From assembly GCF_000972495.1 (NCBI RefSeq), contig NZ_LATM01000002.1, positions 62,001 to 126,000 on the forward strand: a stretch of 64,000 nt of DNA, written 5' to 3'. Every line of letters begins with the position of its first letter. Position 1 is the stretch's first letter. Source of the DNA: Hymenobacter terrenus. GTDB lineage: Bacteria; Bacteroidota; Bacteroidia; Cytophagales; Hymenobacteraceae. Of this stretch, positions 16,388 to 24,496 are shown piece by piece. Position numbers and translations under genes: made by a program. The notes below the pieces were generated by a model that was not told the origin of the DNA, ran no database searches, and worked only from the letters and a program-made list of their open reading frames with translations.

Positions 16388-17029
16388 CTAAGCACCACCA
16401 ACACCATCAAGGCGGCGTTGGAAGGCCTCTAAAAACAATCCCACATGATAACCATCGGCTAAGGCGTGGTGCACATTTACGGACACTGCCATCCGCATGG
16501 TACCGCCTTCCTGATAGGTCTGGCCAAACGAGATTTTTGGGGCACTATCGGGGCGGTGAAAGCTGCGGGCGTGGCTCAGGCCCGTGAACCGCACCCATGG
16601 CACGGCTGAATAATGGATGACATCGGGGCGGGCCGTACTCTCGTTGAGGCGCAGGCCGGTGCTGTGCTGCACCGCGTCGATTTCCGCATTAGCGGCGACG
16701 ATGAAATCAGCTAGATTATTATGCTGTTCGATAAAAGAAAAGCCAAACGTGCGGTCGGGGCGGCCGATGGTGGCTGACGCGTGAATCCGGTCGTAGCGGT
16801 ACACCTGTCCCTGTTCGATGCGACACCGAAACTCCTCCACTTCGTGCGCAGCTTGCAGCGAACAGTGGAGGTAATACAAAAAGAATGAAACGCCCAACTG
16901 CTGGGCTTCCGCATAAGCCCGGGTACAATCTACTTCTGCTACCAGCCCGAAAAATGGCTCATCAAATGCCGAAAAAAACGTGAAGTGCTCATGGCGGGGC
17001 CAGGTAGCAAAGTCAATTAGCTGTTTCAT
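16388..17029 (-). CDS. Type A chloramphenicol O-acetyltransferase family protein
   Basis: The protein has 213 residues from the start MKQLIDFATWPR, the usual size of CAT. The catalytic HHALADGYHVG motif is complete near the C-terminus, and the N-terminal WPRHEHFTFFSAFDEPFFG pattern matches the family. It transfers acetyl from acetyl-CoA; whether chloramphenicol is the natural substrate cannot be read from sequence, as many chromosomal homologues act on other hydroxyl compounds. The 11-residue extension up to 17062 is probably not translated. It is a single gene between fabI and a hydroxyacid dehydrogenase, with the base composition of its neighbours. Confidence 0.85.
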   Translation of the reverse strand: MKQLIDFATWPRHEHFTFFSAFDEPFFGLVAEVDCTRAYAEAQQLGVSFFLYYLHCSLQAAHEVEEFRCRIEQGQVYRYDRIHASATIGRPDRTFGFSFIEQHNNLADFIVAANAEIDAVQHSTGLRLNESTARPDVIHYSAVPWVRFTGLSHARSFHRPDSAPKISFGQTYQEGGTMRMAVSVNVHHALADGYHVGLFLEAFQRRLDGVGGA

Positions 17030-17164
17030 GGGGGCGCAAGTTCGAGAATTGAGCCCAGACAAGCCGGGCCGACTCCTCTGGTTTGCGGTTCAGCGGGTGG
17101 GAGCTAAGGGCGCGCGCAGGCAGGCGAAAGCGGTGGTGCCTCTGGCTCTCGCCAAAAAAAGCAC

Positions 17165-18103
17165 TCAATACCCACGACTAAGGTCTACCAGATTCTTCAA
17201 TGGTTGGCCGGTGCGAAGCAGCTCCAAGTTGTGGAGCATCATGTCAACTTTGGCTTCGTCTTCGAAGGGCTGGTCGCCGCCGGTGTGCTGAGTGAGGAGC
17301 ACGTTGGGCAGGGTCCACAGCGGGTGGCCGGCGGGTAGGGGCTCGGTGGCGGTTACATCGAGCACGGCGCCGCCGAGGTGGTTTGTTTGCAGGGCTGCGA
17401 GGAGAGCCGGTTCGTCGGTGGTATTGCCGCGGCCCACGCTGGCGTAGATGCTACCGGGGCGCATGGCTGCCACTAGCTCGGCGGAGAAAAAGCCCTCGGC
17501 ACTGCCGGGAAGGCAGTTTACGACGATGTCGGTGGTGGGCAAGGCAGCTTGTAGCTCTGCTTTGGAATGTAATTGGGCCTGTGGGTCGGTGCGGGCCAGG
17601 AGTTGCACCTCGCACTCGAACCCGGTGAGCTGCTGCCGTAATGCCAGCGCAATGGCCCCGGCCCCGAGGATAACGACATGCCGGCCCCGCAGCAGTTGAG
17701 CGCGATTGCGCACGAAGGCCCCGCCGACCCATTTCCGCTGTGTTTGGAGTACTGCCAGCGCTGGAATGTGGCGATAGAGCGCGAGCAGGCCGGCTACCAT
17801 AGTTTCGGCGCAGGGCCAGGCGAAAAAGTCGCCCATGTTAGCCACCGGAATGGCCATATGGACATCGCGGTAGCGCTCAAAGCCGGCCGAGTCGATCTGC
17901 CAAAAGCGCAGGTTGCGCAGTGGGCCGTCAGTCAGCCACGCGGGCGGCGGGTTGCCCAGCAAGACCTCGGCAGCTTGAATAGCAGCCTGTTGCTGTTCCG
18001 CTGGCACATCCTGGCTGAAGGTGACCGTTAGCCCGGCTGGTAGTTGCCGCTGCAAGTGTAAGCGAGCCGGCGCACTCAAGGGAGAATAAACGAAAAGACG
18101 CAT
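17165..18103 (-). CDS. D-isomer specific 2-hydroxyacid dehydrogenase family protein
   Basis: The protein has 312 residues. The NAD-binding domain is visible with VVILGAGAIALALRQQL, VVNCLPGSAEGFFSAE, the catalytic Arg in SVGRGNTTDEPAL, Glu in VTATEPLPAGHPL and His in LLTQHTGGDQPF. The family reduces 2-keto acids (glyoxylate, hydroxypyruvate, phenylpyruvate) in the cytoplasm; the substrate here is not predictable. The N-terminal substrate domain is short and divergent. It is a single gene, transcribed away from the SDR gene at 18305. Confidence 0.88.
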   Translation of the reverse strand: MRLFVYSPLSAPARLHLQRQLPAGLTVTFSQDVPAEQQQAAIQAAEVLLGNPPPAWLTDGPLRNLRFWQIDSAGFERYRDVHMAIPVANMGDFFAWPCAETMVAGLLALYRHIPALAVLQTQRKWVGGAFVRNRAQLLRGRHVVILGAGAIALALRQQLTGFECEVQLLARTDPQAQLHSKAELQAALPTTDIVVNCLPGSAEGFFSAELVAAMRPGSIYASVGRGNTTDEPALLAALQTNHLGGAVLDVTATEPLPAGHPLWTLPNVLLTQHTGGDQPFEDEAKVDMMLHNLELLRTGQPLKNLVDLSRGY

Positions 18104-18304
18104 AAGGGGCCCGCTGGCAAGGCAGCAAACGATTAACGAGAGGTATTTATACGGTATTCAGGCCAACGTGGGCCTGCTGGTTTGTAAGGGGAGGGAGGCA
18201 AATACTTACTTTCGCTTTACACTTCGCTGTCCTAATCTTCAGGCTCCCGCGCTCCTCTCAAACGGAAGGTGAGGGATGAGATGGCATCACAATAATTTCT
18301 ACCA

Positions 18305-19051
18305 ATGAAAAAACTTGAAAATAAGGTTGTCTTTATAACTGGTGGAGCTTCGGGGCTGGGTCGGGCCGCTGCGCTGGCTGCCGCTGAAGAAGGTGCCAAA
18401 GTCGTCATCGCCGACCTGTCCAACTCCGACCATCAGGCTGCGCTGGCGGAAGTCGGTGCGGTGGGTGGGGAGTCCTTGTTTGTTCCGCTCGACGTTACCA
18501 ACTCCGCTAATGTGCAGGAAGCTATTGCTGCTACCGTGCAGAAGTTTGGCCGGCTTGATGTTGCCTTGAATAACGCCGGAATAGGGGAGGGTTTTGCCAG
18601 CTTCCTAGAGACCAGTGAGGAGTCGTTTCAACGCATCATCGGCGTGAACCTGACGGGCGTGTTTACCTGCATGAAATACGAGCTGGCGCAGTTCGTGCAG
18701 CAAGGTGGCGGCGTGATTGTGAATATGTCGTCGCTGGCTGGTGTGCGGGGCGCGGCGGGCCTGAGTGCCTACGTGGCCTCCAAGCATGGCGTGCTGGGCC
18801 TCACCAAAACGGCAGCACTGGAATTTGCCCGCCGCAACGTGCGCGTGAATGCCATTTGTCCGTATTACATCGATACCCCGCTCATCAAGGATGCTCACCC
18901 TGACCAGCGCCAACAGATGATTGCGGCGAGCCCCATGAAGCGCCTTGGTAGGGCGGAGGAAGTAGCCAAAGCATTTATCTACCTCGCATCGGATGATTCG
19001 AGTTACACCAACGGCACTCAGCTGGTGATTGACAGCGGCGTGATTTCGTAG
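18305..19051 (+). CDS. SDR family NAD(P)-dependent oxidoreductase
   Basis: The protein has 248 residues and is a classical short-chain dehydrogenase: cofactor motif TGGASGLGRA near residue 14, NNAGIG, catalytic Ser in SSLAG, YVASK (Tyr/Lys pair) and the C-terminal NGTQLVIDSGV. The substrate is unknown; similarity is to glucose 1-dehydrogenase-like and cyclopentanol dehydrogenase-like SDRs. A pair of small hairpin repeats and a broken SDR-like C-terminal tail follow directly after its stop. Confidence 0.9.
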   Translation: MKKLENKVVFITGGASGLGRAAALAAAEEGAKVVIADLSNSDHQAALAEVGAVGGESLFVPLDVTNSANVQEAIAATVQKFGRLDVALNNAGIGEGFASFLETSEESFQRIIGVNLTGVFTCMKYELAQFVQQGGGVIVNMSSLAGVRGAAGLSAYVASKHGVLGLTKTAALEFARRNVRVNAICPYYIDTPLIKDAHPDQRQQMIAASPMKRLGRAEEVAKAFIYLASDDSSYTNGTQLVIDSGVIS

Positions 19052-19128
19052 AGCGCAGCCTTTGCTGCGTGTCGTTCGCACTGTTCCGAAAATCGTTTGA
19101 TGATTGTAGGGCGCAGCCTTTGCTGCGT
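19052..19128. repeat. Direct repeat of a GCGCAGC-CTTT-GCTGCG hairpin
   Basis: The hairpin GCGCAGCCTTTGCTGCGT occurs at 19053-19070 and 19111-19128, each preceded by GTAG and followed by a GTTCGC. The second copy leads directly into the SDR-like fragment. It is a second REP-like family, different from the GCGAACT one. Confidence 0.7.
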
Positions 19129-19266
19129 CGCGTTCGCGCCTTGCTGGAAACCGTTCAACGGGATGAGCGGGAGCCCGTGCAGGCGTTCGTGCCCGGCTGG
19201 CCGTGGGGGCTGCTGGCCCGCGCCATGAAGTGGCTGCCGCTGCGCTGGGTGCAGAAGCTGCTGTAA
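19069..19266 (+). pseudogene. C-terminal fragment, possibly of an SDR oxidoreductase
   Basis: The 65-codon frame has no family start; from about 19130 it reads LLETVQRDEREPVQAFVPGW and ends LPLRWVQKLL. This ending (FVPGWPWG...LP...) looks like the C-terminus of short-chain dehydrogenases that carry a membrane-facing tail. The upstream part is made of hairpin repeat sequence, so a gene may have been truncated by repeat insertion. It could also be an unrelated small ORF. Confidence 0.35.
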
Positions 19267-19300
19267 GGCCACGGCCTGGACCTAAGAATTGCACTGGGGG

Positions 19301-20905
19301 CTATTTCAGCTTGAAAACTGATAAAATGCGCACTTCGCCGGCCATTACGCGGTGTACTTCGTGCGGGTAGGGGTAGGGCCGCGGGTGCCAGCGGTAGTTG
19401 GTGATGAAGTAGTCCGCCGCCTGTTTCGATTCGGTGAAGACTACGCGCTGGCGGTCGGCCGCGGGCAGCATGCAGAGGTTGAGCCTGGCCACGGGCGCCA
19501 CCTCGGCATTGGCCTGGATGATGATGCGGGGCCGAGCGTCGTGCGATACAATATAGTTCAGGCCTTGGCGGAAACTCAGGCCCCAGTAGTCAAGCTCATA
19601 GGAGGTGGCCACCTGCTGGCCAGCCAACGGGTTGAAATACACTTGTTGGTTGGGGTGAGCTTTTACTATGAATATGGTCAGGTGCAGCATGCTCAGGCCG
19701 GTGACTGCGAGTAGGGCGGGGGCAGCCAGGCGCCAGTGCTGGCGCGACGACAGCCAGTGCCATGCGAGCGCCCAGCCGCGCAAGGCCAGTAGCAACAAGG
19801 CCGGATACACGAAGTAGAGATGCCGCCAGCCGTCGTACAGCGCCGAGTGTAGCACGATGACGGCGAGTAGCGGGCCGAGCAGCAGCAGGGCAAAAAGCAA
19901 GTCCTGCACGTGGTCATCATCGGCCCAAAGCCGCCACCGCACGGGCCGAAACGAGCCCCCAACCGCCACCAGCCCCACCAGCAGCCAAACCAGGTAAAAG
20001 ACCGGTGTGGTGATGCCAATCCAGACCGGGGCGTAGTGCCAGGGCAGCGCCAGGGCCCGCACCAACTCCCCACGGTAGAGCACGGTGTTGTCCCAATAGT
20101 ATACGCTCATGTGCTGGAATGCCGATTTCAGGTTGGTCCAGGGGGCTGCCCAGAGGTAGGGCCAGCCGGCCACTACGAATACCGCCAGCAGCACAGCATA
20201 AAGCCCCGCCACCCTACCAAGGGTGCGCCACGCGACCCGACCACCCAGGGCCCGCACCACCAGCAGCCCGAGCGTGGCGCCGGGCAGCACTATTCCCATC
20301 ACCCGGACATCGATTGCGGCGGCGCACGCGAGGGCATGCCAAATGGCCCGGCCGGTCGTGGGCCGTAGCACTAGCCGGACCGCTGTAACGGTGGCAATGG
20401 CCATGAGGGCCATGAAGACGGCATCTTTGCTATTATAAAAAGACTCGGCAAACAGGCGCGGGCTGAGCACCAGCCAGGCGGCCCCCAGCAACCCCAGGCG
20501 CCAGTCGCTAAAGCGTTGCCGACCGAGCTGATACACGGCAATAACGCCGCCGAAGCAGACAAGGAACGTGAGCAGGTGCCGCAGCCGGTAGCGGGCGCCC
20601 AGGTCGTCGATGCGCAGCACCCGCTCGAGCAGGCAAGCCGGCATTTCGAAAACGACGCCGTAATCACGGTTGGCCCAGTCGGACAGAGGTGGGTAGGTGC
20701 CATCCTGGTGATGGGCCACGAGCGCTGGGAAAATCTTTTCGGCGACGTACCGGAGCGATACCATGCCCGTGGCGCGGCTGAGGTCTTCGTCCCAGGAAAT
20801 GCCGTAGTCCGGATAAATGCCCAGCCCCAGCAGGAGCAGCAACCCAAAAAAGCCGTAAACGCAAACCCGGCGGGTCGTAAACAAGGCAAGCCAACGGCGC
20901 ATCAT
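19301..20905 (-). CDS. Membrane glycosyltransferase, GT39/ArnT-like
   Basis: The protein has 534 residues with about 10-12 hydrophobic helices. The first periplasmic loop has GISWDEDLSRATG, the acidic pair typical of GT-C transferases of the PMT/ArnT type. Other supports are the length, the FYNSKDAVFMALMAIAT region, and a C-terminal soluble part with LDYWGLSFRQGLNYIV. Such enzymes move sugars from lipid-phosphate donors to lipids or proteins at the inner membrane. Acceptor and donor cannot be assigned. MMRRW offers two adjacent start codons. It is downstream of the SDR gene at 20987 but has a terminator between, so it is probably transcribed alone. Confidence 0.8.
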   Translation of the reverse strand: MMRRWLALFTTRRVCVYGFFGLLLLLGLGIYPDYGISWDEDLSRATGMVSLRYVAEKIFPALVAHHQDGTYPPLSDWANRDYGVVFEMPACLLERVLRIDDLGARYRLRHLLTFLVCFGGVIAVYQLGRQRFSDWRLGLLGAAWLVLSPRLFAESFYNSKDAVFMALMAIATVTAVRLVLRPTTGRAIWHALACAAAIDVRVMGIVLPGATLGLLVVRALGGRVAWRTLGRVAGLYAVLLAVFVVAGWPYLWAAPWTNLKSAFQHMSVYYWDNTVLYRGELVRALALPWHYAPVWIGITTPVFYLVWLLVGLVAVGGSFRPVRWRLWADDDHVQDLLFALLLLGPLLAVIVLHSALYDGWRHLYFVYPALLLLALRGWALAWHWLSSRQHWRLAAPALLAVTGLSMLHLTIFIVKAHPNQQVYFNPLAGQQVATSYELDYWGLSFRQGLNYIVSHDARPRIIIQANAEVAPVARLNLCMLPAADRQRVVFTESKQAADYFITNYRWHPRPYPYPHEVHRVMAGEVRILSVFKLK

Positions 20906-20931
20906 GGCGCAAAGTAAGGCGTTGCGCTACG

Positions 20932-20964
20932 CAAAAAGCCCGGCCATTGCGGGGCCGGGCTTTG
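20932..20964 (-). terminator. Intrinsic terminator of the SDR gene at 20987
   Basis: On the minus strand AGCCCGGCC CCGCAAT GGCCGGGCTTTTTG: perfect 9-bp stem and T-tract, 23 nt past the stop codon. Confidence 0.85.
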
Positions 20965-20986
20965 GAGTAGGCATTCGGGAGGGGGC

Positions 20987-21796
20987 TTAGCGCGACTGGT
21001 GGGCGCTTTCGTCGCCGTCGACGGGCTCGCCCATCTTGTGCATGCCGGCGGCCACCAGGGAGTCGGGCACGACGTTGCTTAGTTCCACTTGCACCTTGTT
21101 CATAAAGCCGGAGATGACTTTGTCTTTGCCGGCGAGCAGGGCTTCGTAGCCGTCTTTGGCCACTTGGGCGGGGTCGGCTCTGCTGCCCTGCACGAGTTTG
21201 GAGCGCTCCATGTCGGCTTTATTGAAGAAATCGGTGTCGGTTACGCCGGGTTCCAGGGCGGTTATAAGGATGTTGCTGCCTTTGACTTCTTCGCGGATGG
21301 CTTCGGTGAAGGAGGTGACAAACGCCTTGGTGCCGTGGTAGACGGCCTGGAGCGGGCCGGGCAGCTCGCCGCCGATGCTGGATACTTGCAGGATTTTGCC
21401 TTCGTTGCGGGCCACCATTTCCTGGAGGTAGAGCTTGGTGAAAATGACGTAGGTTCCGATGTTGAGCTGGATGATGTCGAGCTCGCGGTTGAGGTCGGTG
21501 GTGGTGAACAGGCCGTATTGGCCCTGGCCGGCGTTATTCACCAGCGCATCAATCTGGATGCCCTGGGCTTTCACCTGGTCGTAGACCTGGAAAGGGGCTT
21601 CGCGCTGGAATAAGTCGGCGGAAATGGGGAGCACGTCGATGCCGTATTGCTGCCGCAGCTCGGCGGCAGTTTGTTCGAGCTCCTGCTCGTCGCGGGCGAC
21701 GATGACGAGGTTGTACTTGTCCTGGGCGAAGCAGTTGGCCAGCTCGCGGCCAATGCCGTTGGTAGCGCCGGTGATGAGGGCGGTTTGGGTTGCCAT
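20987..21796 (-). CDS. SDR family oxidoreductase
   Basis: The protein has 269 residues and the classical SDR layout: TALITGATNGIGRELA at the N-terminus, NNAGQGQYG, Ser in VSSIGGELPG and the YHGTK pair. EPGVTDTDFF fits the YqjQ/DltE-like group of short-chain dehydrogenases. The substrate is unknown. The C-terminus carries a short charged tail ending in ESAHQSR. It has its own terminator. Confidence 0.9.
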   Translation of the reverse strand: MATQTALITGATNGIGRELANCFAQDKYNLVIVARDEQELEQTAAELRQQYGIDVLPISADLFQREAPFQVYDQVKAQGIQIDALVNNAGQGQYGLFTTTDLNRELDIIQLNIGTYVIFTKLYLQEMVARNEGKILQVSSIGGELPGPLQAVYHGTKAFVTSFTEAIREEVKGSNILITALEPGVTDTDFFNKADMERSKLVQGSRADPAQVAKDGYEALLAGKDKVISGFMNKVQVELSNVVPDSLVAAGMHKMGEPVDGDESAHQSR

Positions 21797-21945
21797 AACG
21801 ATGGAAATGTTTAGGAAGGATGAACGTTTTCTAACGTAGGCTATCGGGGGCTGGTTATGGTTGGGGTTGATGATTTCTGTGGCTGGACGGTAGTATCCCA
21901 GGGCGTTAGCTTGCGTAGAAACGGCCTCACTGTTACCAATTACCC

Positions 21946-23244
21946 ATGCCGACTATTCCCCGCGAGCCTGGTTTCGACAGCACTTTGGCGGTGCTGCGCG
22001 AAGGCTTTCCCTTCATCTGGAACCGCTGCCAGCGCCACCAGAGCGACGTCTTTCAGACCCGCCTGATGGGCCAGAAAACCATTTGCCTGCACGGCACCGA
22101 AGCGGCCCGGCTTTTCTACGACCCCGACCGCTTCATCCGCGCCGGGGCCGTGCCGCGCCGCATTCAAACCACGCTTATGGGGCAGGATGCCATTCAGACG
22201 CTCGATGAGGGCCAGCACCAGCGCCGCAAGCGCCTGTTTATGGACCTGATGACGCCCGAGCGGGTGGGCTACCTGCTCGACCTGCTGGCCGAGGACTGGG
22301 AGCTGTCGGCCCGCGAGTGGGAGCAGCAGGAGGAAGTGGAGCTGTTCCCGGCCGCGCAGGACATGCTGTGCCGGGCGGCGTGTGCCTGGGTTGGCATGCC
22401 GCTGGGGGAGGACGAGGTGCGCGAGCGGGCCCGCGATTTTGGCCGTATGGTGGATGCTTTTGGGGGCGTGGGGGCCCGGCACAACCGGGGCAAACGCGCC
22501 CGGCGGCGCGCGGAGGCCTGGGTGCGCGCCCACGTGAAAGACGTGCGCAGCGGCCGGGCCGAGGTGCCGGCCGGGTCGCCGGCGGAGGCTTTTATCTGGT
22601 TTGAAGACGGGGAGGATGAGCTGCTCAGCCCCCAGATGGTGGCCGTGGAGCTGATTAACCTGCTTCGGCCTATCGTGGCCATTGCCACCTACATCACGTT
22701 CGGGGCCAAGGCGCTGGCCGAGCACCCGCCGTACCGGCAACTGCTGCAACGCGACGACCACTACGCCCACCTGTTTGCCCAGGAGGTGCGCCGCGATTTT
22801 CCCTTCGGGCCCTTCACGGGGGCGCGGGTGAAGGAGGATTTTACCTGGCAGGGCTACCGCTTTCCCAAAGGCACGCTCACGCTGATTGACATTTACGGCA
22901 CCAACCACGACCCGCGCCTGTGGGAGGACCCGGACACGTTCTGGCCCGAGCGGTTTGCCAACCGTGAGCCCACGCCCTTCGACATGCTGCCCCAGGGGGG
23001 CGGCGACTACCTGAGCGGCCACCGCTGCGCGGGGGAATGGATTACGCTGTCGGTCATTAAGCAAGCCATGAATTTTCTGGCCCGCCGCCTGCGCTACGAG
23101 GTGCCTCCGCAGGACCTCAGCTACGACCTGACGCGGATGCCCACGCTGCCCCAGAGCGGCTTCATCATGCGGAACGTGCAGTTGCTGGCGCCGGAGCGGG
23201 AAGCGCCGGTTGCGGCGGTGGCCGGGTGCCCGTTTCATCATTAG
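21946..23244 (+). CDS. Cytochrome P450 of the CYP152 (fatty-acid peroxygenase) type
   Basis: The protein has 432 residues. Family marks are IPREPGFDSTLAVLREGFPF at the N-terminus, DVFQTRLMGQKTICLHG, RRKRLFMDLMTPE, and the I-helix NLLRPIVAIATYITF, where an Arg-Pro replaces the usual acid-alcohol pair. The heme Cys lies in GGDYLSGHRCAGEWIT. CYP152 enzymes use hydrogen peroxide, not a redox partner, to alpha/beta-hydroxylate or decarboxylate fatty acids; the Arg binds the substrate carboxylate. No ferredoxin or reductase gene is adjacent, which fits. Hydroxylase versus decarboxylase activity cannot be told. Confidence 0.92.
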   Translation: MPTIPREPGFDSTLAVLREGFPFIWNRCQRHQSDVFQTRLMGQKTICLHGTEAARLFYDPDRFIRAGAVPRRIQTTLMGQDAIQTLDEGQHQRRKRLFMDLMTPERVGYLLDLLAEDWELSAREWEQQEEVELFPAAQDMLCRAACAWVGMPLGEDEVRERARDFGRMVDAFGGVGARHNRGKRARRRAEAWVRAHVKDVRSGRAEVPAGSPAEAFIWFEDGEDELLSPQMVAVELINLLRPIVAIATYITFGAKALAEHPPYRQLLQRDDHYAHLFAQEVRRDFPFGPFTGARVKEDFTWQGYRFPKGTLTLIDIYGTNHDPRLWEDPDTFWPERFANREPTPFDMLPQGGGDYLSGHRCAGEWITLSVIKQAMNFLARRLRYEVPPQDLSYDLTRMPTLPQSGFIMRNVQLLAPEREAPVAAVAGCPFHH

Positions 23245-23269
23245 GGGCCGGGCGGGGCAGTGCGGACCA

Positions 23270-23330
23270 AAACATCGTGTTTAAGCAGAAACATCGTGTT
23301 TGAGTAAAACATCGTGTTTTGGTCCATGCA
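23270..23330. repeat. AAACATCGTGTTT motif cluster next to array B
   Basis: The 13-bp motif AAACATCGTGTTT is exact at 23270, 23289 and 23307 (spacings 19 and 18 bp), then degenerates into GGGTGTTTTGG. Its reverse complement equals the AAACACGATGTTT motif at 5105. Confidence 0.85.
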
Positions 23331-23364
23331 GGGTGTTTTGGTAGAAACAGGGCACTTGCGGCGG

Positions 23365-23595
23365 TTTGCGGGGTGCATGCGCCGATTTGCGGGGCCCATG
23401 AAGGGATTTGCGGCCTCCCTGAGTGGGTTCGCGGCTTACATGTGCCGATTTGCAGGGTGCATGAAGGGATTTGCGGGTGCCACGAGCAGGTTTGCGGGTG
23501 CCATGCGGTGATTTGCGGGGTCCGATTGGGGTTTCGCGGGGTGCAGGAAGGGATTTGTGGGATGCAGGAACGGGTTTGCGAGGTGTAGCACGAGC
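23365..23595. repeat. 21-bp tandem repeat array B
   Basis: Eleven units start at 23365, 23386, 23407 and so on to 23575 with no register slip. Consensus on the plus strand begins TTTGCGGGG, with a CATG near position 13. It is the reverse complement counterpart of array A. Plus-strand translation gives heptads such as RFAGCMR, RFAGPMK and GFAGATS. Confidence 0.88.
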
Positions 23596-23685
23596 GTAGC
23601 GCGAACGTTGTAGTCCGTGTCCCCGCCGGATAGCCGAATGACGGCCACATGGCGCGGGGACGCGGAGTACAAGGTTCGCACTACG
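23595..23685. repeat. REP-type inverted pair, degenerate
   Basis: The left element at 23595-23620 has core GCGAACGTTGTAGTCCG; the right element at 23660-23685 has CGGAGTACAAGGTTCGC. They are degenerate versions of the 26-bp REP elements around the transposase gene and lie directly after array B. Confidence 0.7.
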
Positions 23686-23745
23686 TGTGGCTGAGGACTA
23701 TATTGGTCGTGTGGTCGGCCACTCGCGGCCGGCGGCTCAGTCCTT

Positions 23746-24387
23746 ATGCTGTTCGAGAACCTGGCCGAGTTTGCCCGGGCGTCCAAGTACCTGCCCGATT
23801 TGGCGCCCGAGGTGGCGTTTCTGATAAAGCCGGATTTTTTCTACGGCTCGTTCAATAAGCCGGAGCCCAACGACCTGCGCAACAAAGTGGAGAAGCTGTA
23901 CCAGCCCCGGCAGACGCGCAGCGGGCAGATGGTGCTCAGCGCCGCCGCGCAGGGCCACGAAAGCGAGTTGGCGCGCTACTATACCTCGGTGGTGCAGGCC
24001 GCTGCCAAGCACCGCAAGCAGCTTCGCGAGCAAGCCCACTACTTCTGGATGCGGCCCGTGCTGCTGAGCCGCGGCGAGGTGCAGCTCTCGTTTCCGTGGT
24101 ACGACACGTTTCCCGAAAACGCCTCTTTGCTCAAGAGTCTGCTCGACCCGAAGCCCGAGGGGCTCCTTTACAGCGACATGGACCAGGGCTGGACCGGCGG
24201 CGCCTACGCCACGGCCGACAAGGTGTATTTCGTGGAAGGCGACGAAGACGGCAAGGTGCACACGGCCTGCCACACCGACCGCGCCCGCGTGCAGCAGGCG
24301 GCGACCACCACGCTGGCCCGCACCCGGCAGGTGCTGGAGACGCTGGTGAAGCAGGTGGGCCAGGATTATTGGGGGTTCGGAAAGTAG
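23746..24387 (+). CDS. Conserved hypothetical protein, 213 aa
   Basis: I do not recognise a family. The protein is soluble, has no signal peptide, and is rich in aromatic residues in its middle (AHYFWMRPVLLSRGE, LSFPWYDTFPENASLL). DMDQGWTGGAYATADKVYFVEGDEDG looks like a beta-hairpin with acidic residues; the C-terminus is a helix ending GQDYWGFGK. Composition and codon use are like those of the GC-rich neighbours, so a real gene is likely. It lies between array B/REP and the transposase gene, with the REP pair starting 6 nt after its stop. Confidence 0.6.
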   Translation: MLFENLAEFARASKYLPDLAPEVAFLIKPDFFYGSFNKPEPNDLRNKVEKLYQPRQTRSGQMVLSAAAQGHESELARYYTSVVQAAAKHRKQLREQAHYFWMRPVLLSRGEVQLSFPWYDTFPENASLLKSLLDPKPEGLLYSDMDQGWTGGAYATADKVYFVEGDEDGKVHTACHTDRARVQQAATTTLARTRQVLETLVKQVGQDYWGFGK

Positions 24388-24393
24388 CTGGGT

Positions 24394-24478
24394 AGTAGCG
24401 CGAACTTTGTAGTTCGCGTGGCAGCACGACTATCGTTAGAAGCGGCGCGGGGACGCGAACTACAAAGTTCGCGCTACT
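24394..24478. repeat. REP inverted pair (BIME-like), left of the transposase gene
   Basis: Two 26-bp arms, 24394-24419 and 24453-24478, are perfect reverse complements, and each contains its own hairpin core GCGAACTTTGTAGTTCGC (or complement). The spacer is 33 bp. The right arm ends 18 nt before the chosen transposase start. Confidence 0.9.
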
Positions 24479-24496
24479 ATCGTGCTACTTTCCGGC

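Larger units (their letters stand above)
23245..23745. other. Gene-free region with array B and a degenerate REP pair
   Basis: This region lies between the P450 gene and a hypothetical gene. It holds the AAACAT motif cluster (23270-23330), the 21-bp array (23365-23595) and a REP inverted pair (23595-23685). Long open frames here are the result of the 21-bp period; no conventional gene was identified. Confidence 0.8.

Noticed and set aside
21940..23241. 433-residue minus-strand frame opposite the P450 gene
   Set aside because: It is the exact antisense of a clear CYP152 gene.
23165..23650. 161-residue minus-strand frame over array B
   Set aside because: Translation is just the array in another phase, with no other domain.
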